Shown one piece after another: positions 35,092 to 43,943 of a stretch of 64,000 nt of DNA. A program made the translations under genes and the position numbers. Each line of letters begins with the position of its first letter. Within the stretch, counting starts at the first letter, position 1. The notes under the pieces were generated by a model. That model was not told where the DNA came from, searched no databases, and saw nothing but the letters and a program-made list of their open reading frames with translations. Origin of the DNA: Bradyrhizobium sp. CIAT3101 (GTDB taxonomy: Bacteria > Pseudomonadota > Alphaproteobacteria > Rhizobiales > Xanthobacteraceae); contig NZ_CP121634.1 in assembly GCF_029714945.1 (NCBI RefSeq), forward strand, positions 3,679,001-3,743,000. The letters run 5' to 3'.

Positions 35092-35390
35092 GTTACGCCC
35101 CACTTATTAAACCCCGAATTTTGCGGGACGGTAGAGAGGGCGCACAACGGTAATGTGACGAACTGTTAGTCAATAACAGATGTCTAACGATAGTCGTGTT
35201 ATGTTGCGTGAAATCACCACACCGATGATCGCGACGCGTCGCGCAGCGCGAGAATCTTTTCGCAACCGCCGCGAACGCGACGTCTACCGGATAAGGCCCG
35301 GCACACTGGTGCATCCCGGTTGGTTCGGGCTGTCCGAACATCACTGCGGTCGGCACAGGCTGGCCGCAATGCGAGAACGATATCGAGGCT
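35092..35390. other. divergent promoter region, sigma factor / TpsB operon
   Basis: 299 bases. It contains a perfect inverted repeat CTGTTA-N5-TAACAG (35163-35179) and nearby TCTAACGATAGTCGTGTTATG. It is expected to hold promoters for both directions. Confidence 0.55.
35163..35179. promoter_or_regulatory. inverted repeat CTGTTA-N5-TAACAG
   Basis: Perfect 6-bp arms around GTCAA, in the region between the sigma factor and the TpsB operon. Its GTTA/TAAC core is related to the motifs at 32754, 47561, 50290 and 61346. Candidate operator. Confidence 0.4.
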
Positions 35391-37172
35391 GTGGTGAATT
35401 CGCGTGGTCTGTATGAGAGGAGCGCGCGTCGCCATGCGCGTCTTCGGTTGCGCGATGTGCGGAGAAGCCGGTCGGCCGCCGCATGCGCTTCGCAGCTCGT
35501 TCTCTGCGGTCTGTTGATCTGCGCGGTCTGTGCGAGGCCCGCGGTGGCGAAGACCGAGGCCGGCGCCGCCAAGCCTGCTCCGGCGAAGCCCGCAGAGGGC
35601 ACGCCGGCCAAGAATGCCACGGAGCCAGGCAAACCGGCGGCTCCGGAGGCTCATTTCGATATCGACGAGTTTCGCGTCGAGGGCGCGGACAATCTGCCGC
35701 AGATCGAGGTCGAGGCGGCGGTCTATCCCTTCCTCGGTCCGAACAAGAGCGCACAGGACGTCGAGAAGGCACGCGCCGCGGTGGAGAAGGCCTATCACGA
35801 CAAGGGTCTGCAGACCGTGAGCGTGGGTGTCCCGCAGCAGGACGCCCAGCGCGGATTCATCGTGCTCAAGGTCACCGAGAGCCGTGTCGGGCGTCTGCGC
35901 GTCAAGGGCTCGCGCTATTTCGACCTCAAGAACATCAAGGACAACGCCCCCTCGCTGAAGGAGGGGACGCTGCCGAACTTTCAGGATGTGACGAAGGACA
36001 TCGTCGCGCTCAATCGCTGGGCCGACCGGCGCATCACGCCGGCGCTGCGCGCAGGCGTGGCGCCCGGCACGGTCGATGTCGATCTCAACGTCGAAGATAC
36101 CCTTCCGCTGCATGGCAGCGTCGAGCTCAACAACAAGCAGAGCCCGAGCACGACGCCGCTGCGGACCAGCGTCTCGATGCACTATGACGACCTCTGGCAA
36201 CTCGGTCATTCCATGACCTGGACCTACCAGGTCGCGCCGATGAATCCGAAGGACGCGATGGTGGTCTCCGGCTCGTATCTGGCGCGTACCGAGATCGACT
36301 GGCTCAGCGTTCTCGTCTACGGCCTGGTCTCGGACAGTTCGGTGGCAACCGTCGGCGGCGCGAACGTGGTCGGCCCGGGCCAGGTGATCGGCGGACGCGC
36401 GGTACTGACACTGCCCACGAAGGGCGACCTGTTTCAGACCTTGTCACTCGGCGTCGACTACAAGGATTTCAAGCAATCGCTGAAGCTTGGCAGCGACGCC
36501 TTCGACTCGCCGGTGACTTATGTGCCGCTGGTCGCGAGCTACGGTGCGACCTGGCAGGGCGAGGGGCATCTGACGCAGCTTAATGCCACCGTCACCACCG
36601 GTCTGCGTGGCGTTGGCTCGAGCCGCGATGAGTTCGACGCCAAGCGCTTCGATGCCACGGCGAGCTTCATCACGTTGCACGCTGATATCTCGCACACCCA
36701 GGATTTCGCCGGCGGCTTCCAGCTCTACGCAAAGCTCCAGGGCCAGGCGGCCGACCAGCCGCTGGTGTCGAGCGAGCAGCTCAGCCTCGGCGGACAGGAC
36801 ACGGTGCGCGGCTATCTCGAATCCGAGGTACTCGGCGATTACGGCGTCGCCGGGACGCTGGAGCTGCGCACGCCCAACCTCGCGCAATACATGCAGCAGA
36901 AGCTGCCCAACCCGCTCGGTGAATCCATCAAGTACAACGCGTTCGACGAATGGCGCTTCTTCGCATTCGTCGACGGCGGTAACGCCCGGATCTTTGAGCC
37001 GCTGATCGACCAGCAGTCGCATTTCGACCTCGCCAGCTATGGTGTCGGCATGCGGATGAAATCTCTTCGCTATCTCAACAGCATTATTTTCGTCGGTATG
37101 CCGCTGACCAGCCAGCAGGTCACCGTCGCCAACCATCCACGGTTCAGCTTTCGGGTCTGGGGAGAATTCTAG
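35391..37172 (+). CDS. TpsB/FhaC/ShlB-type two-partner secretion outer-membrane transporter
   Basis: 593 aa from GTG 35391 (GTG 35394 or 35457 also possible). Signal region LVLCGLLICAVCARPAVAK, then an Ala/Lys/Pro-rich linker. A POTRA domain follows at about 85-165 (HFDIDEFRVEGADNLPQIEVEAAVYPFLGP...GFIVLKVTESRVGRLRVKGSRYF). The 16-strand barrel comes next, with LSLGGQDTVRGYLESEVLGDYGV (the conserved VRGY motif of the pore-lining loop) and a terminal Phe-rich strand (FSFRVWGEF). It exports a large TpsA exoprotein; a TpsA N-terminus is encoded at 61498. It is immediately followed by ExbB, ExbD and TonB homologues. Confidence 0.9.
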   Translation: MVNSRGLYERSARRHARLRLRDVRRSRSAAACASQLVLCGLLICAVCARPAVAKTEAGAAKPAPAKPAEGTPAKNATEPGKPAAPEAHFDIDEFRVEGADNLPQIEVEAAVYPFLGPNKSAQDVEKARAAVEKAYHDKGLQTVSVGVPQQDAQRGFIVLKVTESRVGRLRVKGSRYFDLKNIKDNAPSLKEGTLPNFQDVTKDIVALNRWADRRITPALRAGVAPGTVDVDLNVEDTLPLHGSVELNNKQSPSTTPLRTSVSMHYDDLWQLGHSMTWTYQVAPMNPKDAMVVSGSYLARTEIDWLSVLVYGLVSDSSVATVGGANVVGPGQVIGGRAVLTLPTKGDLFQTLSLGVDYKDFKQSLKLGSDAFDSPVTYVPLVASYGATWQGEGHLTQLNATVTTGLRGVGSSRDEFDAKRFDATASFITLHADISHTQDFAGGFQLYAKLQGQAADQPLVSSEQLSLGGQDTVRGYLESEVLGDYGVAGTLELRTPNLAQYMQQKLPNPLGESIKYNAFDEWRFFAFVDGGNARIFEPLIDQQSHFDLASYGVGMRMKSLRYLNSIIFVGMPLTSQQVTVANHPRFSFRVWGEF

Positions 37173-39116
37173 ATGTCGCTCCTTCGCTTTGGATCACGCC
37201 GTGGACACGGCCTGAGCGCACCGGTGATGCTGCTTCTCGTTCTCATGGCAGTGTTGTGGCCGAAGCCCGCGTCCGCGTGGTGGAACGACCAGTGGACGCT
37301 GCGCAAGAAGATCACGATCGACACCGGCCAGTCAGGCGCCGGCATCAGCGACGCCATCGGCTCGGCGCCGGTGCTGGTGCGCCTGCATGTCGGTAATTTC
37401 CGCTTCGGCGCGGCGAAGGAGGATGGCGGCGATCTCCGCTTCATCGCCGGGGACGACAAGACGCCGCTCAAGCATCACGTCGAGAAATACGACTCTCTGC
37501 TCGGCGAGGCGCTGGTGTGGGTCGGTGTTCCCGATCTGAAGCCGGGCACGAAGAACGACATCTGGCTCTACTACGGAAACCAGAAGGCGCCGGCCGCGGT
37601 CGACGCCAAGGGCACCTACGATCCCGATACGCTGCTGGTCTATCATTTCAACGACCGCGGCACGCCGGCGCAGGACATCACCGCCTGGGCGAACTCCGCA
37701 CAGAACGCGGTGCCCGCGGCCGACGGTGCCATCATCGGGCAGGGCGCGCGCCTCGACGGGCAGACCGCGATCGCGCTTCCCGGCTCTCCCTCGCTCGTGC
37801 TCGCGGAAGGCGGCGAACTGACCTGGTCGATCTGGGTCAAGATGACTGCGCCGCAGCCGGGCGCCGTGCTGTTCTCCCGTACCGAGGGGGCGAACGCCCT
37901 CACGGTCGGCTTGGACAACGGTGTTGCGTTTGTCCAGGTCGCGAATGGCGGCAACACGCAGCGCAGCGCCGGCGGCGCGGCGATTGCGGCCGCCGGCTGG
38001 CATCAGGTCGCCTTTACGGCCAAGGGCGGACAGATCGCGCTCTATGTTGACGGCAGCCAGACCGCAACGCTGGCGGCAAGCCTGCCGACCATGACGGGTG
38101 TGGCCCAACTCGGTGCGGCTGCGGCCGCGCCAGCAGCCCCTGCTGCGGACGCCGCGGCGGCTCCGGCCGCAGGCGATGCGGCGGCGACGCCAGCGCCTGC
38201 ACCGGCGATTGCGGCCGTCGGCTTTGCCGGCGACGTCGACGAATTCCAGATCGCAAAGGTCGCGCGTCCTGCCGGCTTCATCAAGCTCGAGGCGATCGGG
38301 CAGGGGCCGGATCAAGCCAAGCTGATCTCGTTCAGCGTCGACGAGGAGACGTCGGGTTGGTTCAGCGGCGGCTATTTCGGCGTGATCCTGCGCTCGGTGA
38401 CGCTCGACGGTTGGGTCGTCATCGGCTTGCTCGCGATCATGGCCTTCATCAGCTGGTACGTCATGGTCGATCGCATCTCGTATCTCAATCGCGTCTCACG
38501 CGGCAACGAGCTGTTCCTCGGGCATTTCCGCCAGACCTCGACCGATATCGGCGGGCTGCTGCAGCTCGACAGCGAGGAGAACGATCCGAGCTTCGGCGGT
38601 GAGATGGGCAAGAAGCAGCGCAAGGCGGTCCACGGCGCGCCGCTGTATCGCCTGTTCGCAGCCGGCGCGCAGGAGATCCGGCGTCGCTTCGCTGGCGGCG
38701 GTTATCGCCGGCTGTCGCCGCAGGCGATCCAGTCGATCCGCGCCGTGCTCGACAGCGGCTTCGTGCGGGAGAGCCAGCGCCTCAACCGCTTGATGGTGAT
38801 GCTCACCATCGCGATTTCAGGCGGTCCGTTCATGGGCCTGCTCGGCACCGTCGTCGGCGTCATGATCACCTTCGCGGCGATCGCAGCGAGCGGCGACGTC
38901 AATGTTAACGCGATTGCGCCGGGCATCGCGGCCGCGCTGGTCGCCACCGTCGCCGGCCTCGGCGTCGCGATCCCCTCGTTGTTTGCCTACAATTATCTGA
39001 CGATCCGCATCAAGGACGTCTCCAGCGAGATGCAGGTCTTCGTCGACGAATTCATCACGCGGATCGCGGAATCCTACGAGCTGCCGGACGAGCCGGTGAA
39101 ACAGGCGGCGGAGTAG
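37173..39116 (+). CDS. DUF2341-LamG-like periplasmic module fused to an ExbB/TolQ/MotA proton channel
   Basis: 647 aa, starting directly after the TpsB stop. Signal peptide (LLLVLMAVLWPKPASAWW); DUF2341 domain (about 36-150: WWNDQWTLRKKITIDTGQSG, IWLYYGNQKAP); concanavalin/LamG-like domain (about 150-370: LTWSIWVKMTAPQPGAVLFS, GWHQVAFTAKGGQIALYVDG, VGFAGDVDEFQI) interrupted by an Ala/Pro-rich loop. The ExbB part follows with membrane segments near 412-431, 540-575 and 580-610 (GGPFMGLLGTVVGVMITFAAIA; AIAPGIAAALVATVAGLGVAIPSL). Ordinary ExbB lacks the 400-residue periplasmic head. Harvests proton-motive force for TonB; the head may bind glycan or the passenger. Confidence 0.92.
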   Translation: MSLLRFGSRRGHGLSAPVMLLLVLMAVLWPKPASAWWNDQWTLRKKITIDTGQSGAGISDAIGSAPVLVRLHVGNFRFGAAKEDGGDLRFIAGDDKTPLKHHVEKYDSLLGEALVWVGVPDLKPGTKNDIWLYYGNQKAPAAVDAKGTYDPDTLLVYHFNDRGTPAQDITAWANSAQNAVPAADGAIIGQGARLDGQTAIALPGSPSLVLAEGGELTWSIWVKMTAPQPGAVLFSRTEGANALTVGLDNGVAFVQVANGGNTQRSAGGAAIAAAGWHQVAFTAKGGQIALYVDGSQTATLAASLPTMTGVAQLGAAAAAPAAPAADAAAAPAAGDAAATPAPAPAIAAVGFAGDVDEFQIAKVARPAGFIKLEAIGQGPDQAKLISFSVDEETSGWFSGGYFGVILRSVTLDGWVVIGLLAIMAFISWYVMVDRISYLNRVSRGNELFLGHFRQTSTDIGGLLQLDSEENDPSFGGEMGKKQRKAVHGAPLYRLFAAGAQEIRRRFAGGGYRRLSPQAIQSIRAVLDSGFVRESQRLNRLMVMLTIAISGGPFMGLLGTVVGVMITFAAIAASGDVNVNAIAPGIAAALVATVAGLGVAIPSLFAYNYLTIRIKDVSSEMQVFVDEFITRIAESYELPDEPVKQAAE

Positions 39117-39120
39117 ATCC

Positions 39121-39525
39121 ATGCAAGTCCAATCCGAGAGCAAGCCGTACGACGACATCAACATCACGCCGATGCTCGATCTCGCTTACGTGCTCCTGGT
39201 GATCTTCATCATCATGACCACGGCGACCGTACAAGGCATGAAGGTGAACCTGCCGAAGGCGAGCGCGGCGCCGTCGCTCGCACAGCAGACCACCAAGGCG
39301 ATCACGGTCGCCAATGACGGCAAGCTGTTCCTCGACACCATTCCCGTCACGCTGCCCGAGCTCGAGCAGCGGCTGGTGCAGCAGCGCGCATTGACGCCGG
39401 AGTTTCCGATCGTGGTGCGCGGCGACGCCCAGACCCAGTACCAGAACGTCGTCGACGTGCTCGACATGCTCGGCCGCCTCAACTTCACCCAGGTCGGCAT
39501 GGCGACCAAGCCGGTGGCGCGGTGA
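39121..39525 (+). CDS. exbD: ExbD/TolR-family protein
   Basis: 134 aa. DINITPMLDLAYVLLVIFIIM is the single transmembrane helix with the proton-carrying Asp20; a periplasmic ExbD domain follows (ITVANDGKLFLDTIPVTLPELEQRL...VVRGDAQTQYQNVVDVLDMLGRLNF). It completes the ExbB-ExbD motor with the fused protein encoded just upstream. Confidence 0.95.
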   Translation: MQVQSESKPYDDINITPMLDLAYVLLVIFIIMTTATVQGMKVNLPKASAAPSLAQQTTKAITVANDGKLFLDTIPVTLPELEQRLVQQRALTPEFPIVVRGDAQTQYQNVVDVLDMLGRLNFTQVGMATKPVAR

Positions 39526-39546
39526 ACGAGAGCGCATGTAACGCCG

Positions 39547-40260
39547 ATGGACCCGCGCGACACCAACGAGGAAAACGAAGGACCGGCCTGGCGGCGCTAT
39601 TTGCTGCTGGGCGGTGGCGGTCTGCTCGTCATCGCGCTGATGGTCGGCGGCATCATGGTGCTGATGAGCGGCGACAAGAATCCGCCGCGCAAGGTGAACG
39701 AGCTCCAGGTCACGATGATCTTGCCGCCGCCACCACCTCCGCCTCCACCGCCGCCACCGGAAAAGCAGCCCGAGGACAAGGTGGTCGAGCAGACTCCTGT
39801 CAAGCAGGAGATGATCGAGGAGAAGCCGGTCGACATCCCCAAGGAAGCGCCGCCGGATGCGCCCGACACGCCGATGGACGCTCCGCCCTCGCTCGAAGCC
39901 AACACGGCGGGGCCGGGCACGCTGAAGGGCGGCAAGGGCGGCCTGATCGGCGGAGGTGGCGGCGGTGGTGGTGGCAGCAGCAAATGGGGTTGGTACGCGA
40001 GCATCGTGCAGGCCCAGATCGAGGCGGCGCTGCGCGCCAACGACAAGACGCGTCACGCCGTGATGCGGGTCAGGGTCCGGTTGTGGCCGGACGCGACCGG
40101 CCGGATCACGCGCGTGCAGCTGGTGTCTTCGACCGGCAACAACGAGCTCGACGCCGTGATCCGCGACCAGGTGCTCAACGGCATGACGTTGCGTGAGCCG
40201 CCGCCGAAGGAAATGCCGATGCCGATCGTGATGCAAGTCACGGCGCATAGTCCGGGGTGA
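39547..40260 (+). CDS. TonB-like energy transducer
   Basis: 237 aa. N-terminal membrane helix (YLLLGGGGLLVIALMVGGIMVLM), twelve consecutive prolines (about 60-71), an acidic Pro/Glu/Lys spacer, a Gly9 stretch, and a C-terminal TonB_C domain (YASIVQAQIEAALRAND...MRVRVRLWPDATGRITRVQLVSSTGNNELDAVIRDQVL). It should span the periplasm and deliver ExbB/ExbD energy to an outer-membrane partner. No plug-containing receptor is encoded in the window; the TpsB and the porin are the only candidates beside it. Confidence 0.92.
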   Translation: MDPRDTNEENEGPAWRRYLLLGGGGLLVIALMVGGIMVLMSGDKNPPRKVNELQVTMILPPPPPPPPPPPPEKQPEDKVVEQTPVKQEMIEEKPVDIPKEAPPDAPDTPMDAPPSLEANTAGPGTLKGGKGGLIGGGGGGGGGSSKWGWYASIVQAQIEAALRANDKTRHAVMRVRVRLWPDATGRITRVQLVSSTGNNELDAVIRDQVLNGMTLREPPPKEMPMPIVMQVTAHSPG

Positions 40261-40325
40261 GAAGAGGGCGGAACGGCGAGAGCCGTCGCCGCAAACGAGT
40301 TGAAGAGTGAAGAAGGGTTGATGCT

Positions 40326-42131
40326 ATGTGGCGTGCAGAGATGACAAAGCGACAGCTTGCGGGAACCGCGGCTATCCTGCTTGCGCTTTCCGTTCCCGCG
40401 TCGGCCCAGGACGATACACCGACGGGCAAGCGTCCCACCGTTTCGCGCGACGCACCGCCGTCGTCGAATGCGACCGTCAATTTGATCAACCTCCTGGTGA
40501 AGCAGGGCACGCTGAGCGAGGATCAGGCTGCGGCTCTGATCAAGCAGGCTGACGACGAGGCCTATGTCGCCCGCCAGGCGACGCGCGACGCCACGACCAA
40601 AGCGGAGGGTGCCGAGAAGGCAGCCACGACCGCGACGGACGCGGTCTCTCCGCCCGGCACGAAGCGTGTCACTTATGTCCCCGAGATCGTCAAGAAACAG
40701 CTGCGCGACGAAATTCGCGCCGAGGTCATGGCGAAGGCGGAGAAGGAGAACTGGGCGTCTCCAGGCAAATATCCGGAATGGGCACAGCGGATTCGGTTCT
40801 ACGGCGACATCCGTGCGCGATATGAAGGTGATCATTTTCCCGCTGGTAACCTGCCGCAGGAGAACTACAACGCGATCAACACGGGAAACCCGTTTCAAGA
40901 GGAGAATGGCAACTTCCCACCCAATCTCTATTTCCCGCCGTTCTACAACGTGACCCAGGATCGAAACCGTTTCCGCTTCCGCGCCCGTCTTGGCGCCGAC
41001 GTCGATCTGTCCGACGGCTTCTCGGCGGGCCTGCGGATCGCAACGGGCGATAGCAGCTCACCGGTCTCCACCAACCAGACGTTTGGCGGGAATGGCGGGA
41101 ATTTCTCCAAATACGCGCTTTGGCTCGATCGCGCCTTCATCAGGTACCAGCCGGTGCAGGATTTCGTTGCCACTGTCGGCCGGTTCGACAACCCGTTCTG
41201 GTCGCCGACCGATCTCGCCTGGTACAAGGATCTCGGTTTCGACGGATTTGCGATCCAGGCCAAGCACGAAGTCGACGAGGGCTTCACACCCTTCTTTGTC
41301 GGCGGTGCCTTTCCGATCTTCAACACAGATTTGAATGCGGGGCTCAACACCGTCGACCTGAACGGACCGATCAAGTCTCCCAGCCGCGATAGATGGCTGT
41401 TGGGTGCGCAGACCGGCTTCGGCGCCAGGTTTGATCCCGAGACCAACCTGAAACTGGCGGTGGCCTATTACGACTTCACCAACCTGCGCGGCAAGCTGTC
41501 GAGCTCCTGCCTGGTCATTACCGTCATTGACAGCTGCGACACAGATTTGTTGCGTCCCCTGTTCGCGCAGAAGGGCAACACCTACATGCGGCTACGCGAC
41601 ATTCCGACGTTGACGACGCCCGTCACCACGCTGGACTACCAGTTCTATGGGCTGGCTACCGACTTCCGGCCGGTTGTCGCCAGTGCCCAGCTCGACTTCG
41701 CCCAGTTCAATCCGATCCACATTACTCTCGATGCGGAATACGTCTGGAACACGGCATTCGATCGCGCAGCCGTGGCAGCCGTTGCGGTGAACAATTTTGC
41801 CGGTACATCGACCGGCGCGGCTGGCCCTTTCAACGGTGGCAACCAGGGTTGGCTCGCGCGTCTCACCGTGGGTGACAAGGAGATCAAGCATCTCTGGGAC
41901 TGGAATGCCCATGTCGGCTACAAATATCTCCAGTCGGACGCAACGGTCGACGCATTCGTCGATTCCGATTTCGGGCTCGGCGGCACAAATCTCAAGGGTT
42001 ACTTCATCGGCGGCAATGTCGGCCTCGCCGAGAATGTCTGGGCTTCAGTGCGCTGGATGAGCGCCAACAGCATTGCCGGGCTGCCTTACGCCGTCGACGT
42101 CGTCCAGCTCGATCTCAACGCGAGGTTCTGA
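40326..42131 (+). CDS. putative outer-membrane porin
   Basis: 601 aa from ATG 40326 (GAAGGG upstream). Signal peptide ending VPASAQ; a short helical/coiled stretch (NATVNLINLLVKQGTLSEDQAAALIKQ) typical of the putative-porin family precedes the beta-barrel, which starts around IRFYGDIRARYEGD and ends in a strand with terminal Phe (VVQLDLNARF). Many alternating aromatic strands (FSAGLRIATGD, FVATVGRFDNPFWSPTDLAWY). Likely a large diffusion or export channel; no plug domain, so not a classical TonB receptor. Confidence 0.88.
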   Translation: MWRAEMTKRQLAGTAAILLALSVPASAQDDTPTGKRPTVSRDAPPSSNATVNLINLLVKQGTLSEDQAAALIKQADDEAYVARQATRDATTKAEGAEKAATTATDAVSPPGTKRVTYVPEIVKKQLRDEIRAEVMAKAEKENWASPGKYPEWAQRIRFYGDIRARYEGDHFPAGNLPQENYNAINTGNPFQEENGNFPPNLYFPPFYNVTQDRNRFRFRARLGADVDLSDGFSAGLRIATGDSSSPVSTNQTFGGNGGNFSKYALWLDRAFIRYQPVQDFVATVGRFDNPFWSPTDLAWYKDLGFDGFAIQAKHEVDEGFTPFFVGGAFPIFNTDLNAGLNTVDLNGPIKSPSRDRWLLGAQTGFGARFDPETNLKLAVAYYDFTNLRGKLSSSCLVITVIDSCDTDLLRPLFAQKGNTYMRLRDIPTLTTPVTTLDYQFYGLATDFRPVVASAQLDFAQFNPIHITLDAEYVWNTAFDRAAVAAVAVNNFAGTSTGAAGPFNGGNQGWLARLTVGDKEIKHLWDWNAHVGYKYLQSDATVDAFVDSDFGLGGTNLKGYFIGGNVGLAENVWASVRWMSANSIAGLPYAVDVVQLDLNARF

Positions 42132-42133
42132 TC

Positions 42134-42727
42134 ATGCGGCTGTTGCGTGTTTCCTCCCTGGTCGCATTGGGGTTGATGGTCTGCTCGACCGCGCATGCGG
42201 ACCAGGAAGGCGATCGTCTGCGCGAGGCGTTGCGGTCCGCTACCGCGCAGGCGCGTGCGGCCGAAGACCAGCGTGCCGCTCTCCAGGCCAAGCTGACGGC
42301 AGCCGAGCAGGAACGAGAACGTCTGCGTAAGCAGAACGAGGCCTATCGAGCCCAGGTCAAGGAAGCCGAGCAAGCCTATCGCCAGGCCGTGAAGGACTTC
42401 AACGAGCGTCTCACCGAGCGTGATGATTCCCTCGAGAAGTGGAAGGTCGCCTATGCCGAGGCGGCCGGCGTGGCGCGCGCCAAGGATGCCGAGCGCGCCA
42501 AGTTCGAGGCTGAAGCGACCGCATTCAAGGCAAGCACCAAGGCCTGCGAGGCCAAGAACGTTCAGCTCGTGAAGACGGCCAACGAGGTCGTGACCAAATA
42601 CGAGGCGATGGATCCGTTCGAGAAGGTTCTCGACCACGATCCCGTATTTGGTTTGAAGCGCGTCGAGCATCAGAATGCCGCCCAGGACTACCGCGACAAG
42701 ATCATCGAACAGAAGGCCAAGCCATGA
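42134..42727 (+). CDS. periplasmic coiled-coil protein
   Basis: 197 aa, 2 bp after the porin. Signal peptide ending TAHADQ, then long Ala/Glu/Arg/Gln-rich helices from about 22 to 155 (AQARAAEDQRAALQAKLTAAEQERERLRKQ), the periodicity of a coiled coil, and one Cys (KACEAKN). The tail is DPFEKVLDHDPVFGLKRVEHQNAAQDYRDKI. Its last bases overlap the PpiC start by ATGA. Probably a periplasmic spacer or scaffold for the neighbouring membrane complex; family not recognised. Confidence 0.8.
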   Translation: MRLLRVSSLVALGLMVCSTAHADQEGDRLREALRSATAQARAAEDQRAALQAKLTAAEQERERLRKQNEAYRAQVKEAEQAYRQAVKDFNERLTERDDSLEKWKVAYAEAAGVARAKDAERAKFEAEATAFKASTKACEAKNVQLVKTANEVVTKYEAMDPFEKVLDHDPVFGLKRVEHQNAAQDYRDKIIEQKAKP

Positions 42728-43746
42728 CCCATGATGCATTCAAGACCGCCATGCTTGCGGGCGCGCTCTTCTTTGCGACCTCGTCCGTGGCCATGGCCCA
42801 GACCCGCAACGCTCCGCAGCCGACGCCGACGCCAGCGCGCCCCGCTCCGGCAGCTCCCACGCGGCCGGCGGCCGCCGAGGAGACTTCGGGCGTGGCCAAG
42901 GCAGGCGAGGTCATCGCGCGGGTCGGTGACAGCGACGTCACGGCGGACCAGGTGCGTGCGACGATCCAGCTGCTTGATGCGCGCCAGCAGGCCGCATTGG
43001 CACGCGATCCGGCTCTGCTCAGCCAGACGGTGCGGGCGATCCTCGCCAATCGCCTCGTGCTCAAGGAGGCGATGGCCAAGAAATGGGAGCAGCAGCCGGC
43101 CGTCGTCGACCAGCTGGCTCGCGCCCGCGAAAGCCTGATCGTCGAGAGCTATCTCCAATCCGTGACAACGCCGCCGGACAGTTTCCCGAGCGAGGCCGAG
43201 ATCAAGGGCGTGTACGAGGCCAACGCGAGCGCGTTGCTCGTCCCGCGTCGGTTCCGCCTGGCCCAGATCCTGGTCGCCGTGCCGAAGGATGCGGACAAGG
43301 CCGCCGAGGACGCCGCGCGGAAGAAGCTCGATGACGTCGTGAAGAAGGTCAAGCAGCCGGGCGCAGATTTCGCAGCGATTGCGCGTAGCTCATCGGACGA
43401 GTCTGTGTCGGCGGAGCATGACGGCGACATCGGTTGGGTGAACGAGCCTGATCTGCGCGGCGAAATTCGTGGCCAGGTCACGGGACTGCCGAAGTCAGGC
43501 ATCACCGACGCCGTCCGGCTCGACGACGGCTGGCACATCGTGAAGCTGCTGGATACCGAGGCAGCCCACACCCGGCCGTATGCGGAGGTGAGGGACGCGC
43601 TGATCCAGCGCATGCGGGCTGAACGCGTCGAGGCCAACCGCCGCGCCTATGTGACGGAATTGCTTAAGCAAACCCCGCCGGTCGTGAACGAAATCGCGCT
43701 GTCGAAACTACTCCAGACAAAGTCAGAGGCGCAGCCGGCGCGTTAG
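42724..43746 (+). CDS. periplasmic peptidyl-prolyl isomerase (parvulin/PpiC-SurA type)
   Basis: 340 aa, start overlapping the coiled-coil gene. Signal peptide (LAGALFFATSSVAMAQT), Pro/Ala linker, SurA-like N-terminal helices (VIARVGDSDVTADQVRATIQLLD...LVLKEAMAKKW), then the parvulin domain (about 170-270: RRFRLAQILVAVPKDADK, DFAAIARSSSDESVSAEHDGDIGWVNEPDL, GITDAVRLDDGWHIVKLLDTEAA). It would fold outer-membrane proteins, most obviously the TpsB and porin encoded in the same operon. Last gene of that run. Confidence 0.92.
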   Translation: MTHDAFKTAMLAGALFFATSSVAMAQTRNAPQPTPTPARPAPAAPTRPAAAEETSGVAKAGEVIARVGDSDVTADQVRATIQLLDARQQAALARDPALLSQTVRAILANRLVLKEAMAKKWEQQPAVVDQLARARESLIVESYLQSVTTPPDSFPSEAEIKGVYEANASALLVPRRFRLAQILVAVPKDADKAAEDAARKKLDDVVKKVKQPGADFAAIARSSSDESVSAEHDGDIGWVNEPDLRGEIRGQVTGLPKSGITDAVRLDDGWHIVKLLDTEAAHTRPYAEVRDALIQRMRAERVEANRRAYVTELLKQTPPVVNEIALSKLLQTKSEAQPAR

Positions 43747-43765
43747 TGCGCACGGCAGAACACAT

Positions 43766-43791
43766 GCCGGGCTTGATCCAACGGGCCCGGC
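43766..43791. repeat. GCCGGGC/GCCCGGC hairpin after the operon
   Basis: GCCGGGC at 43766-43772 pairs with GCCCGGC at 43785-43791. It lies just behind the last stop of the TpsB-to-PpiC operon. There is no U-rich tract, so it may be an intergenic repeat or a weak terminator. Confidence 0.45.
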
Positions 43792-43884
43792 CGTATTGTG
43801 CCGGGCATCCGCTCTGGATCCGACGGTTCTGGGTGACGTTGGCGGAAATTACCCTGGTGTGCACAGCGTTAATAATTGGGTAAG

Positions 43885-43900
43885 TATCATAATTATGATA
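43885..43900. promoter_or_regulatory. 16-base perfect palindrome TATCATAATTATGATA
   Basis: Perfect 16-base palindrome in an AT-rich patch 43 bp before the GTG start of the priming transferase. A related TATCATTATTATCATA stretch lies upstream of the GspC/N-like gene (around 29810-29825). Strong candidate operator for a dimeric regulator of polysaccharide synthesis. Confidence 0.55.
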
Positions 43901-43943
43901 TGAACGACGTGTTACGCGGGAACGCCATTAAAACGGGTGGGCC

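Noticed and set aside
38098..38325. Repetitive Ala/Pro coding stretch as a possible tandem repeat locus
   Set aside because: It is an in-frame low-complexity loop inside the ExbB fusion head, not a separate repeat array.
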